From Novimethylophilus kurashikiensis (GTDB taxonomy: Bacteria > Pseudomonadota > Gammaproteobacteria > Burkholderiales > Methylophilaceae), in the NCBI RefSeq assembly GCF_003112435.1, contig NZ_BDOQ01000019.1, positions 62,001 through 126,000 of the forward strand: a stretch of 64,000 nucleotides of DNA, read 5' to 3'. Below are positions 46,736 to 55,021 of the stretch, one piece after another. The notes beneath the pieces are model-generated. The model was not told where the DNA came from and did no database searches. It worked only from the letters and a program-made list of their open reading frames with translations. Numbering within the stretch: the first letter of the stretch is position 1; the number at the start of each line of letters is the position of its first letter. The translations under genes were made by a program, and so were the position numbers.

Positions 46736-47573
46736 ATTGTTCATTTGCATTTTCCCGGAGAGGATGAATGTCCAATCCTTGTGCCGCAAACCCGCGCATT
46801 CCGCTCGGCTTTTCCGCTACTACTTTATTCGCGGCTTCCATCGAGGGAAGCTCCACAAACACGCTAGCACCAGAGCCCGACATTCTAGCATCTCCGAACT
46901 GCTTTAGCCAGTCCAAAGCCGCTGCGACTTCGGGGTACATGCTGCACACCACGGGTTCCAGGTCATTATGACCGTAGCCCTTGGAAAAGGCCGCTATTTT
47001 CGCGAGTCTCGTATCCCTTGTCAATTCCTTTTTTGAAAAAATTGCGGGGGTCGAGACGTGGATATTCGGCGTCAACACGGCGTAACAAGCCGGTTCCAGC
47101 TTGATGGGCTGGAGTTTTTCCCCGATTCCTTCCGCCCAGGCGCTTTCGCCGAAAACGAATACAGGAACGTCAGCGCCGAGTTGCAATCCCAGGTCGATAA
47201 GTTGCTGGCGCGAGAGGTTCAGGCCCCATAGGCGGTTGAGCGCGAGCAAGACAGTAGCAGCGTCCGAACTGCCGCCGCCAAGGCCTCCCCCCATTGGGAT
47301 GTGTTTGGTCACTTGTATATCTGCGCCCAAGGTGCAGCCGGTTGTCTGTTTGAGCAGTTGCGCGGCACGGATGGCGAGGTCGATCGCTTCGGGCACGCCC
47401 TCGACATGGTTCAGGCGCCGGATTTCCCCGTCCTGACGCACCTCGATTTCAACGGTGTCGCCGTAGTTCAGGAATCGGAACACGCTTTGCAGCAGGTGAT
47501 AGCCATCGTCCCGGCGACCGACGACGTGCAGAAATAGATTGAGCTTTGCCGGCGCAAGAAAGGCTTGCAGCAT
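46713..47573 (-). CDS. ispE: 4-diphosphocytidyl-2-C-methyl-D-erythritol kinase
   Basis: 286 residues. GHMP kinase of the MEP isoprenoid pathway. [22 protein letters not shown] at the start, the ATP loop [14 protein letters not shown] near 97, and [10 protein letters not shown] near the end. ATG 47573 overlaps the lolB stop by one base (TAATG); the open frame further up lies in lolB. The reading frame has no stop of its own before tRNA-Gln: the last residues (about LGSRQAG) and the TAA come from the 5' part of the tRNA gene. Confidence 0.95.
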   Translation of the reverse strand: MLQAFLAPAKLNLFLHVVGRRDDGYHLLQSVFRFLNYGDTVEIEVRQDGEIRRLNHVEGVPEAIDLAIRAAQLLKQTTGCTLGADIQVTKHIPMGGGLGGGSSDAATVLLALNRLWGLNLSRQQLIDLGLQLGADVPVFVFGESAWAEGIGEKLQPIKLEPACYAVLTPNIHVSTPAIFSKKELTRDTRLAKIAAFSKGYGHNDLEPVVCSMYPEVAAALDWLKQFGDARMSGSGASVFVELPSMEAANKVVAEKPSGMRGFAAQGLDIHPLRENANEQLGSRQAG

Positions 47574-48172
47574 TATTGGCTTTCGACGTGCCAGTTTTCC
47601 ACGACTAGCTTGAGGTCGAGCTTGCGGCTTTTCAGGACAATCTTGGTGGGTAGCTCGAAACCCTGGTTCTGGTAAGTGGGGTACTCGATATCCCATCCCT
47701 GTTGGCGGAGTTTGCTGATACGACCTGCGGTATCCCAGGCGAGGATTTCGGCGTCGCCCTTGGTGGGGCGGCCGAGCGCCCAATCGGGCAGTCCACGCAG
47801 AGGCAGGCTCCAGCCCAGCGTTTGCTGCGTCAGGGTTTCGGCATCCGCTGCGTGATAGGTTTTCTGGCTGGTGGTGAGCGTGACGCCGTTTGCGTCGGCT
47901 TCCAATTCGCCGAGCTGGGTGCCTAGCGGCGAGTAGAAGGCGATGGTGTCGCCGTCGTTGCGATGGTGCCAGCGCATGGTGCCGGAGAATCCCTTGGTTT
48001 CGGTCAGCACCCCGATGCGTCCTTCCAGGCCGAAGTTTTCAATGGCTGCGAGATGCTCAAGGTGAACCCGGTATGCCACGGGTTCGACCGGTTTCTGTTC
48101 TGCGGATTTTTGCTGGACGGGAAGGGCGCTGCAGCCTGCAAGCAGCAGCGCCGGAATCAGTCGCAACCACAT
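47573..48172 (-). CDS. lolB: Outer membrane lipoprotein LolB
   Basis: 199 residues. Signal peptide with lipobox LLAGC (Cys14). Takes lipoproteins from LolA and inserts them in the outer membrane. [24 protein letters not shown] and [18 protein letters not shown] are typical LolB blocks, the latter holding the exposed-loop region. Start overlaps the stop of the TPR gene (ATGA), so the three genes are coupled. Confidence 0.93.
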   Translation of the reverse strand: MWLRLIPALLLAGCSALPVQQKSAEQKPVEPVAYRVHLEHLAAIENFGLEGRIGVLTETKGFSGTMRWHHRNDGDTIAFYSPLGTQLGELEADANGVTLTTSQKTYHAADAETLTQQTLGWSLPLRGLPDWALGRPTKGDAEILAWDTAGRISKLRQQGWDIEYPTYQNQGFELPTKIVLKSRKLDLKLVVENWHVESQ

Positions 48173-49881
48173 CACTTCATGAATTTCTTGGAAGTGTTGA
48201 GGAGCGTCTCGTTGTCCGGGAAGGCGTGCAGGGCTTCGTTCCAGGTTTTGACAGCCTCGTCGTGCTTGCCTTGCTGCCACAAGACCTCGCCTAGATGGGC
48301 TGCGATTTCCGGGTCGGCTTGTACCGAGTAGGCGCGCTTGAGGTAATCGGCTGCCTGGGTCAATTGACCGCGACGGTATTTCACCCACCCCATGCTGTCC
48401 AGCACATAGTAGTCGCCCGGGCTCAGCGCCAAGGCTTTCTCGATCAGCTTCTGTGCTTCATCCAGGCGCTCGTTCCGGTCTGCCAACGAGTAGCCCAGGG
48501 CATTGTAGGCATGCCACATCTCCGGCTTCAGCACGATAAGCTTGCGCAGCTCGTGTTCCATGACATCGAAGCGATGAACGCGCTCGGCGGCCATGGCATA
48601 GTCATAGATGAGGTCCGGGCTGTTGGGCAGGGTTTCGACGGCCTGCTTGAGCAGGTCGAATGCTTCTTGCGGGCGCTTGGCCTGAACCAGCAAGTTGGCT
48701 TCAGTCTGGAGTGCTACCACGCGCTGCTCATTGGTCAGGTTGGGAATCTCGGCGATACGCTTGCGTGCTTCTTCGACTTTACCCTGCTGGGCGATCAGCG
48801 AGGCGGAACGCAGTTGAGCGTCGAGGTACTGGTTGCTGTCCTCGCCGACCTTGCCGTACCACTCCTGTGCCTTGGCGAGGTCTTTCTGGCGCTCGGCGAT
48901 TTGCCCCAGATAAATATAGATCTGGTCGGGCTCTTTGTAATTGAGCGTCAGGGCTTTCTTGAAGTTGGTTTCGGCCTCGGCCAGGTCTTCCATTTGCACG
49001 TTGAGCAAGCCGACGACGACATGCATCTCGGCATTCTCAGGAGCATCCTCGATCAGCTGCTCGAATTGCTGCTTGGCTGGCTCGAACTGCTTTTCATTGA
49101 CCAGCAGCTTGGCGTAAGCGAGGCGAACTTCGTTGCTGTGTGGGTTTGTTTCGAGAAAGTCATGGTAGAACTGCAAGGCATCCTTTGGGCCTTTGCGCAT
49201 CAAGACCTGGGCCTTGAGCAGGGCGGCTGGCTCCCAGCCTGGGTTGAGCTTGTCCGCGGTTTGCAATTCGCTCAAGGCGAGCTTGTCCTGCTCTGCGGTC
49301 CAGGCAGCATGGGCGATGGCGAAGTGGGCTTCGGGCAACTCAGGATAAGGTTTGGCCAGGTCCTGCATGAGCTTGAGGACGGCGTTCTTGTCCGGCACCC
49401 GGCTGAACATCCCCACCATATATAAGAAGGCCGCGGCATGGTCGTCTTCGCCGGCGATGAGTTTTTGCAGCGGTTGCCGGAGCTCCGACACCTTGCCGGA
49501 TGCGATCAATAGCTGCGTGAGAACCTGGTAGCCTTCCTTGGCGTTGGGATCGAGTTCGACCCAAAGGCTAGCGGCCCGCAAAGCCATGGCTTGCTGGTTG
49601 CCGTAGAGGGCTGCGCGGGTGGCACGTTCTGCTAGCCGGGGATCGCGCGTGCTTTTGGCAAGGTCGAGCATGACGGCGCCGGCAAGACCCAATTCCCCGC
49701 GCTGCCCCGCGATCTCGCCTAGAAGATACTTATAAACGAATTCTGCAGTGAGTCCGGAAGTACTGTTGGTTGCGACGGTTTTAGGTGCGGCCGTTTGTTT
49801 TGCATTGTCGGCCAGTACCCCTGTAGAACCCAGCGCCAACGTCAGCGTAATGAGGGGCACATAAAAAAGTTTGCGTTGCAT
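48172..49881 (-). CDS. Exported TPR-repeat protein
   Basis: 569 residues from ATG 49881; the frame runs 31 codons further but residues 1-24 from here form a clean signal peptide ending GVLA. The rest is many tetratricopeptide repeats, for example EVRLAYAKLLVNEKQFEPAK, AEMHVVVGLLNVQMEDLAEA and MGWVKYRRGQLTQAADYLKRAY. TPR arrays hold protein complexes; this gene at the head of lolB-ispE is a recurrent betaproteobacterial arrangement. Partner unknown, presumably in envelope assembly. Confidence 0.9.
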   Translation of the reverse strand: MQRKLFYVPLITLTLALGSTGVLADNAKQTAAPKTVATNSTSGLTAEFVYKYLLGEIAGQRGELGLAGAVMLDLAKSTRDPRLAERATRAALYGNQQAMALRAASLWVELDPNAKEGYQVLTQLLIASGKVSELRQPLQKLIAGEDDHAAAFLYMVGMFSRVPDKNAVLKLMQDLAKPYPELPEAHFAIAHAAWTAEQDKLALSELQTADKLNPGWEPAALLKAQVLMRKGPKDALQFYHDFLETNPHSNEVRLAYAKLLVNEKQFEPAKQQFEQLIEDAPENAEMHVVVGLLNVQMEDLAEAETNFKKALTLNYKEPDQIYIYLGQIAERQKDLAKAQEWYGKVGEDSNQYLDAQLRSASLIAQQGKVEEARKRIAEIPNLTNEQRVVALQTEANLLVQAKRPQEAFDLLKQAVETLPNSPDLIYDYAMAAERVHRFDVMEHELRKLIVLKPEMWHAYNALGYSLADRNERLDEAQKLIEKALALSPGDYYVLDSMGWVKYRRGQLTQAADYLKRAYSVQADPEIAAHLGEVLWQQGKHDEAVKTWNEALHAFPDNETLLNTSKKFMK

Positions 49882-49944
49882 ACGGTGATTTTTCCGAAAT
49901 TGGCTCGTGGGCTTTGACCATGGCACAAGCCAAGGGTTTCGTAT

Positions 49945-49974
49945 AGTATAAGCAACCGGTTCGGATTGCCACAA
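49945..49974 (-). promoter_or_regulatory. Sigma70-like promoter of the TPR-lolB-ispE-tRNA-Gln operon
   Basis: Leftward TTGTGG (49974-49969), 18-base spacer, TATACT (49950-49945). Confidence 0.55.
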
Positions 49975-49999
49975 GCGCGGTTAAGCCCGCGCTTTTTTG
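49973..49999 (+). terminator. Orphan rightward terminator
   Basis: AAGCGCGG / CCGCGCTT stem followed by TTTTTT on the + strand, between divergent genes, so no annotated rightward gene ends here. Confidence 0.65.
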
Positions 50000-50088
50000 T
50001 ATCTAGAATCCAGATATTTCAAGCTCGCTTGACAAGATTCAAGCGATTTTTTAACTTAGCAACCCCCTTCTGGACCACATAGATCGAT

Positions 50089-51024
50089 ATGGATAATGTG
50101 ACTGTCGAGGCCGATGCGCTGAACCGCGTATACGGCAGCAACGCTGTGGTACGCGACGTGAATTTCAGCCTGCGCAAGGGCGAAGTTCTCGGTTTCCTCG
50201 GCCCTAACGGTGCCGGCAAATCCACCACGATGAAAATGCTTACCGGCAATCTCGCGCCGACATCCGGCAGCGTCAAGATTTGCGGTATCGATATCATCGA
50301 ACAGCCCAAGGAAGCCAAGGCGCTCATCGGCTATCTGCCGGAAACGCCGCCGCTCTATAAGGAGCTGACGGTCGATGAAATGCTGACCCTGTCAGCCCGT
50401 CTGCACGGTGTAGCACGCGGCAGCGTGAAGAAGGCCGTCGAATCCGCCAAGGAGCGTTGCGGGCTGACCGAGATGAGCAAACGCCTCATTGACAACCTGT
50501 CCAAGGGCTACCAGCAACGCGTGGGCATCGCCCAGGCCATCATCCACAACCCGATGGTCGTCATCCTTGACGAACCCACCGTCGGTCTCGATCCGATCCA
50601 GATTCGCGATATCCGTGCCCTGATCAAGGAATTGGGCGGCGAGCACAGCGTGATCCTGTCCACCCACATCCTCCCGGAAGTCGAAATGGTGTGCGACCAC
50701 GTGCAGATCATTCACAAGGGTCAACTGGTGTTCAACGGCTCCATCGACGTGCTTAAGCAGCAACGTCACGGCAACCGCCTACTGCTCGGCTTGACCAATG
50801 CGCCTGATACGGAAGAACTTCTCAAGATCGACGGCGTCGTAAGCGTTGAGCCGGCGGCTAACGGCCTACTGCGCCTGCGCTATGCCGAAGGTGCTGCGCC
50901 CGCCGAACGCATCGTGCAATCGGCCGTAAACAACAATTGGGGGCTTTACCAGATCAATCCCGATCAGACCAGCCTGGAAGAAGTGTTCATGCAGCTCACT
51001 TACCAGGAAGCGGCTGCTAACTAA
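50089..51024 (+). CDS. ABC transporter ATP-binding protein (GldA-type)
   Basis: 311 residues. Walker A GPNGAGKST (Lys44), signature LSKGYQQR near 137, Walker B VVILDEPTVGLDP near 160, switch His in ILSTHILPEVE. The C-terminal 80 residues end with SLEEVFMQLT, typical of ABC-2 exporters. Heads a four-gene operon with a permease, a GldG-like protein and a DUF4340 protein, the arrangement of gliding-motility ABC genes of Bacteroidetes found also in proteobacteria. A TTGACA at 50029 may be its -35. Confidence 0.92.
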   Translation: MDNVTVEADALNRVYGSNAVVRDVNFSLRKGEVLGFLGPNGAGKSTTMKMLTGNLAPTSGSVKICGIDIIEQPKEAKALIGYLPETPPLYKELTVDEMLTLSARLHGVARGSVKKAVESAKERCGLTEMSKRLIDNLSKGYQQRVGIAQAIIHNPMVVILDEPTVGLDPIQIRDIRALIKELGGEHSVILSTHILPEVEMVCDHVQIIHKGQLVFNGSIDVLKQQRHGNRLLLGLTNAPDTEELLKIDGVVSVEPAANGLLRLRYAEGAAPAERIVQSAVNNNWGLYQINPDQTSLEEVFMQLTYQEAAAN

Positions 51025-51052
51025 TTCGCGTTAATTCAACGGAACCGCAATC

Positions 51053-51799
51053 ATGATTCTTACCGTCGCCGGCAAGGAACTCAAAGCCATGTTCTCGTCC
51101 CCCATGGGATGGGTCATCCTGGCCTTGCTCCAGTTTATATTCGGGACTTTCTTCCTGGTCGGCATCGACCAGTACTTCCAGACCATGTCCGGCATGATCC
51201 GCCCGGAACAACGCGTCGGCGTCACCGAATTCGTGGGGCATAACGTGTTCAGCATGGCCTCATTCATCATGCTGTTTGCCGTGCCGCTGCTGTCCATGCG
51301 CCTAATCAGCGAAGAGCGCAAGAATCAGACCTTGCCGTTCCTGTTCAGCGCACCGTTGTCGTTGACGGAAATCGTGCTGGGCAAGTTCTTCGGACTGGTG
51401 AGCTTCCTCACGGTGATGATCGCCATCATCGGCGTGATGATCTCCTCGCTGAATATCTGGGCGGAGCTTGATTTTGGCTACGTGGTCGCCAACCTGATCG
51501 GCCTGTGGCTCCTGGTCGCGAGCTTCTCTGCATTGGGTATCTTCGTGTCCAGTCTGACGCAGCAACCCATCATCGCCGCCATCATTACCTTCGTGGCCTT
51601 GTTCGGCTTGCTGATCCTAGATTACTTTTTCGCCAGCGATCCCAACAGCACGTTGAACTACCTGTCGCTGCTGCGCCATTTCGAACCGTTCTCGCGCGGT
51701 CTGATCGATACCCGCGATCTGGCTTATTTCGCGTTGTTCATCCTGACTTTCCTGACGTTCACGGTGCGCCGCCTCGATGCGGACCGCCTGCGCGGCTAA
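51053..51799 (+). CDS. ABC-2 permease (GldF-type)
   Basis: 248 residues, six hydrophobic segments. KELKAMFSSPMGWVILALLQFIFGTFFL at the N-terminus, MRLISEERKNQTLPFLFSAPLSLTEIVLGKFFGLV between helices, and FEPFSRGLIDTRDLAYF before the last helix match GldF-like ABC-2 permeases. Pairs with the ATPase 28 bases upstream. Substrate unknown. Confidence 0.9.
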   Translation: MILTVAGKELKAMFSSPMGWVILALLQFIFGTFFLVGIDQYFQTMSGMIRPEQRVGVTEFVGHNVFSMASFIMLFAVPLLSMRLISEERKNQTLPFLFSAPLSLTEIVLGKFFGLVSFLTVMIAIIGVMISSLNIWAELDFGYVVANLIGLWLLVASFSALGIFVSSLTQQPIIAAIITFVALFGLLILDYFFASDPNSTLNYLSLLRHFEPFSRGLIDTRDLAYFALFILTFLTFTVRRLDADRLRG

Positions 51800-51817
51800 C
51801 CGGGGCTTTAGACGATT

Positions 51818-53173
51818 ATGAAGATCAACCGCAAACTGCGCATTCAGCTGTTCATGCAGAACAGCATTTTCGTGGTCCTGTTCCTGGCCCTGGTCGGGCT
51901 GGTGGGCTACTTGTCCTACGAGTTCCACGGCTCGCGCGACATTACCCAAAGTGCCCGCAACACGCTTACCGAGGGTAGCGTGAATGTCTTGAAGCAGATG
52001 AAGGGCCCGGTCAGTATTACGGTCTACGCATCCAACGACGATACCTACCGCAAGGGCATCGTCGACTTCGTGACGCGCTACCAGCGCGCCAAGCGAGACA
52101 TCCAGTTCAAGTTCGTCAATCCGGCCGAAAACCCCAAGCAGGCGCAAGAAGCCGGCGTTCGTGCCGAAGGCGAGTTCGTCGTCGAATATAAGAGCAAGAG
52201 CGAACATCTGCTGCCGCCCATCGTCGAGCAGGATATGACCAACCTGCTGGTGCGCTTGTCCCGCGAGAAGTCGCGCAACGTGATGTTCCTGGATGGTCAC
52301 GGCGAGCGTCGCCTCAACGGCCTCAAGAACTTCGACCTGGGCGATTTCGGTAAGCAGTTGGAAAAGAAGGGCTTCAAGCTCTCTAACCCCGACTTGACCT
52401 TGTCGCCGGATGTGCCTGCCAACGGCGCGATGTTGGTGATCGCAAGTCCGCAGGTGGATATTCCTGAAATCGAAGTCAACAAGATCAAGAAGTACATCGC
52501 AGAAGGCGGCAATCTGTTCTGGCTCATCGACCAGGACTCCATGCACGGCCTGATGCCCATCGCCGAGCAGCTCGGTCTGCAATTGACGCCGGGCATCGTG
52601 GTGGACCCGATGGCTGCGCAATATGGCGGCGACTACAAGATGGCCTTCGGCGTGCAGTACGGCGATCACCCGATTACCCAGGGCTTCGGTCTGCGTACGC
52701 TGTTCCCGATGGCCCGCCAGATCGATTCCAACGGCCAGGATCGCGGCTGGACGGTTTCCCACCTGGTAGACGTTTCTGCCACTGGTTGGCTGGAAACCAG
52801 CCCCATCGAGGGTACGCCGAAATTCGATGCTAAGACTGACGTAGGCGGCCCGATCAATATCGCGGTGGCGCTTGAGCGCAAGATCGAAAACAAGGACCAG
52901 CGCGTGGTGGTAGTCGGCAGCGGCGGTTTCCTGGCCAATACTTTCCTGGGTAACGGTGGCAACCTCGATCTCGGCGTCAACATGATCAACTGGCTGGCCG
53001 GCGACGATAACCTCATCACCATCCAGCCGCGTCCGCTCAAGGATGTGAACATCACCATCCCGCCGGGGGACAAGATTCTGGCGATCCTGATCTTCTTCGG
53101 CTTCCGTCTCGGCCTGCCGATTGTGCTGCTGATCACTGGTGTCGTCATCTGGCTGAAGCGCCGCAAGAGATAA
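51818..53173 (+). CDS. GldG-like ABC-associated protein
   Basis: 451 residues. N-terminal membrane helix (SIFVVLFLALVGLVGYLSYEF), a periplasmic domain starting ARNTLTEGSVNVLKQMKGPVSITVYAS (GldG N-domain) followed by FLDGHGERRLNG and FWLIDQDS (ABC transport auxiliary domain), then a C-terminal helix ending LKRRKR. GldG works with GldF as the exported arm of the transporter. 18 bases after the permease. Confidence 0.88.
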   Translation: MKINRKLRIQLFMQNSIFVVLFLALVGLVGYLSYEFHGSRDITQSARNTLTEGSVNVLKQMKGPVSITVYASNDDTYRKGIVDFVTRYQRAKRDIQFKFVNPAENPKQAQEAGVRAEGEFVVEYKSKSEHLLPPIVEQDMTNLLVRLSREKSRNVMFLDGHGERRLNGLKNFDLGDFGKQLEKKGFKLSNPDLTLSPDVPANGAMLVIASPQVDIPEIEVNKIKKYIAEGGNLFWLIDQDSMHGLMPIAEQLGLQLTPGIVVDPMAAQYGGDYKMAFGVQYGDHPITQGFGLRTLFPMARQIDSNGQDRGWTVSHLVDVSATGWLETSPIEGTPKFDAKTDVGGPINIAVALERKIENKDQRVVVVGSGGFLANTFLGNGGNLDLGVNMINWLAGDDNLITIQPRPLKDVNITIPPGDKILAILIFFGFRLGLPIVLLITGVVIWLKRRKR

Positions 53174-53185
53174 GCGAGGGCAGGT

Positions 53186-54061
53186 ATGAAATCTCGTTGG
53201 ATCGTTAACCTGGTATTGCTGCTGTTGGTGGCCGGCATTGCCGCTTTCCTGTACCTGCGGCCGAAAACTGCGGATCAGAAGCCGACAAGCTATGCGTTGT
53301 CGCAGCTCAACCCCAACAAGTTCGAGCATTTGAACATCGAAGTGCCGGGCAAGAAGCCGGTAGTGCTGGAGAAGCAAGGCGGCCGCTGGCGCTTGCTCGA
53401 GCCGGCCAAAGGCCGTGCGGATCTAGCCTCCGTTGGGCGCGTGCTGTCGTTGGCGATTGCCTCTTCGGCAGAGAAGTTTCCGGCAACGGACCTCACCCGC
53501 TTCGGTCTCGACCATCCGGCATTGACCGTGCGCATGGACAACGAGGAATTCACTTTCGGCATGTATCACCCGGTGACGGGCGACCAGTACATCAAGTACA
53601 AGGGTGCCGTGTACCTGCTGCCGACCATGTTCTCGGAAGGCGCCTCCATGCAGCCGCTGGAGTTCCTGGACAAGCATCCGCTGGACCTCAACGAAGAGAT
53701 CGTTGGCTTTGATTTCTCCGGCCTGGAGCAATGGGAAAAATCCCGCCTCTCCATGCAACTTGAAAACGGCAAGTGGAAGGTTTCCGCACCTGATGCCAAG
53801 CCCAAGCAGGATGAACTGAAGGAATGGTTCTCCAATAACTGGCAGCAGTTGACGGCCAAGTCGGTCGAACCCGCCAAGCTGGACGGACATCCGCAGCCCT
53901 GGTTCTCGGTCAAGCTCAAGAGCGGCAAGGTGGTGAAGTTCCTCAAGTTGCAAGAGTCGCCCGAACTCCTGCTGGTGCGCGAGGATGAAGGCTTGCTTTA
54001 CCACTTCTCGCAAGACACCGGCTTTACCATCCTCAATCCGCCAGTCGGCTACAAGGAATAA
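53186..54061 (+). CDS. DUF4340 protein, partner of Gld-type ABC transporter
   Basis: 291 residues. One N-terminal membrane anchor (IVNLVLLLLVAGIAAFLYL), then a periplasmic domain with WRLLEPAKGRADLASVGRVLSL, FGLDHPALTVRM and FTFGMYHPVTGDQYIK, the repeat pattern of DUF4340. The function is unknown; the family is usually encoded after GldG-like genes, as here (12 bases). mutM follows after 9 bases and may be in the same transcript. Confidence 0.88.
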   Translation: MKSRWIVNLVLLLLVAGIAAFLYLRPKTADQKPTSYALSQLNPNKFEHLNIEVPGKKPVVLEKQGGRWRLLEPAKGRADLASVGRVLSLAIASSAEKFPATDLTRFGLDHPALTVRMDNEEFTFGMYHPVTGDQYIKYKGAVYLLPTMFSEGASMQPLEFLDKHPLDLNEEIVGFDFSGLEQWEKSRLSMQLENGKWKVSAPDAKPKQDELKEWFSNNWQQLTAKSVEPAKLDGHPQPWFSVKLKSGKVVKFLKLQESPELLLVREDEGLLYHFSQDTGFTILNPPVGYKE

Positions 54062-54070
54062 GGCCTCTCC

Positions 54071-54883
54071 GTGCCTGAGTTGCCCGAGGTCGAGACAACG
54101 CGCCGAGGGCTGCTCGGCGTCGTTGGTCAGCGCATCGATCAGGTCGTCATCCGCGACCATCGCCTGCGCTGGCCCATCCCTCTCTCACTTCCAGAAATTC
54201 TTAAAGACCAGCATTGGCTTGAGCTAGACCGCCGCGCCAAATACATCCTGGCGCGCTGCGAGCGCGGCACTTTGCTGCTGCACCTCGGTATGTCGGGGCG
54301 GCTCTGTCTTCTAGCGGGCGACGAGCCTGCGCAGAAGCACGACCATATCGACATCGTGTTCGAAAGCGGCCAGCGCGTGCGTCTGCGCGATCCGCGTCGG
54401 TTCGGCGCCGTGTTATGGCTGGAGGGAGATCCCTTGCAACACTCGCTGTTAGCCAGCCTGGGCCCGGAGCCACTGGAAGATGCGTTCGATGGCGCTTATT
54501 TGTACCGAGAAACGCGTACTCGCAGCGCACCGATCAAAACCGTCATCATGGACAGCCATCTCGTCGTGGGCGTCGGTAATATCTATGCGAGCGAATCGTT
54601 GTTCCGTGCAGGCATTAATCCCAAGATTCCCGCAAACAAGCTCAGCAAACCTCGTTGCGAGCGATTGGTGGCGGAAATCAAAGCCACGTTGACCGATGCC
54701 CTTGCCGCGGGGGGTAGCAGCTTGCGGGATTTCTTCGGCGCGGATGGAAATCCGGGATATTTTCAGCAGACGTATTTCGTCTACGGGCGGACGGATGAGC
54801 CATGCCGAGTGTGCGGCGGGGCCGTGAGGATAATCAAGCAGGGGCAGCGCTCGACTTTTTATTGTCCAAAATGCCAGCGCTGA
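54071..54883 (+). CDS. mutM: Formamidopyrimidine-DNA glycosylase (Fpg)
   Basis: 270 residues, GTG start, which is sure because the mature protein must begin Pro-Glu (PELPEVETTRRGL), Pro being the catalytic nucleophile. RAKYIL holds the conserved lysine; the H2TH region is VGVGNIYASESLF; the zinc finger has Cys245, Cys248, Cys265 and Cys268. Removes 8-oxoguanine and nicks abasic sites. No relation of function to the ABC genes ahead of it is known. Confidence 0.97.
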   Translation: MPELPEVETTRRGLLGVVGQRIDQVVIRDHRLRWPIPLSLPEILKDQHWLELDRRAKYILARCERGTLLLHLGMSGRLCLLAGDEPAQKHDHIDIVFESGQRVRLRDPRRFGAVLWLEGDPLQHSLLASLGPEPLEDAFDGAYLYRETRTRSAPIKTVIMDSHLVVGVGNIYASESLFRAGINPKIPANKLSKPRCERLVAEIKATLTDALAAGGSSLRDFFGADGNPGYFQQTYFVYGRTDEPCRVCGGAVRIIKQGQRSTFYCPKCQR

Positions 54884-54953
54884 TTGGCCATCCTAAACTA
54901 ATCGCCGGTTTGTGAACTGGACACATCCAGACCAATTTAAGCGGCCTAAGAAC

Positions 54954-54985
54954 TGTAGCGCAGGCGAGTCGCGGCCTGCGCTACA
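54954..54985. repeat. Palindromic element, REP-like
   Basis: 12-bp perfect inverted repeat TGTAGCGCAGGC / GCCTGCGCTACA with an 8-base loop (GAGTCGCG), between mutM and the convergent symporter. No T-run follows. It has the look of short dispersed repeats of betaproteobacteria; no second copy was seen in this window. Confidence 0.55.
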
Positions 54986-55021
54986 AATGGCGGTCCTCTT
55001 TACATCGGTAAGTTGTGCGAA

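Noticed and set aside
51617-53377. 586-codon open frame on the minus strand across the Gld operon
   Set aside because: Antisense shadow of a high-GC, codon-biased gene set; composition rich in His, Gln and Arg, with no recognisable domain.
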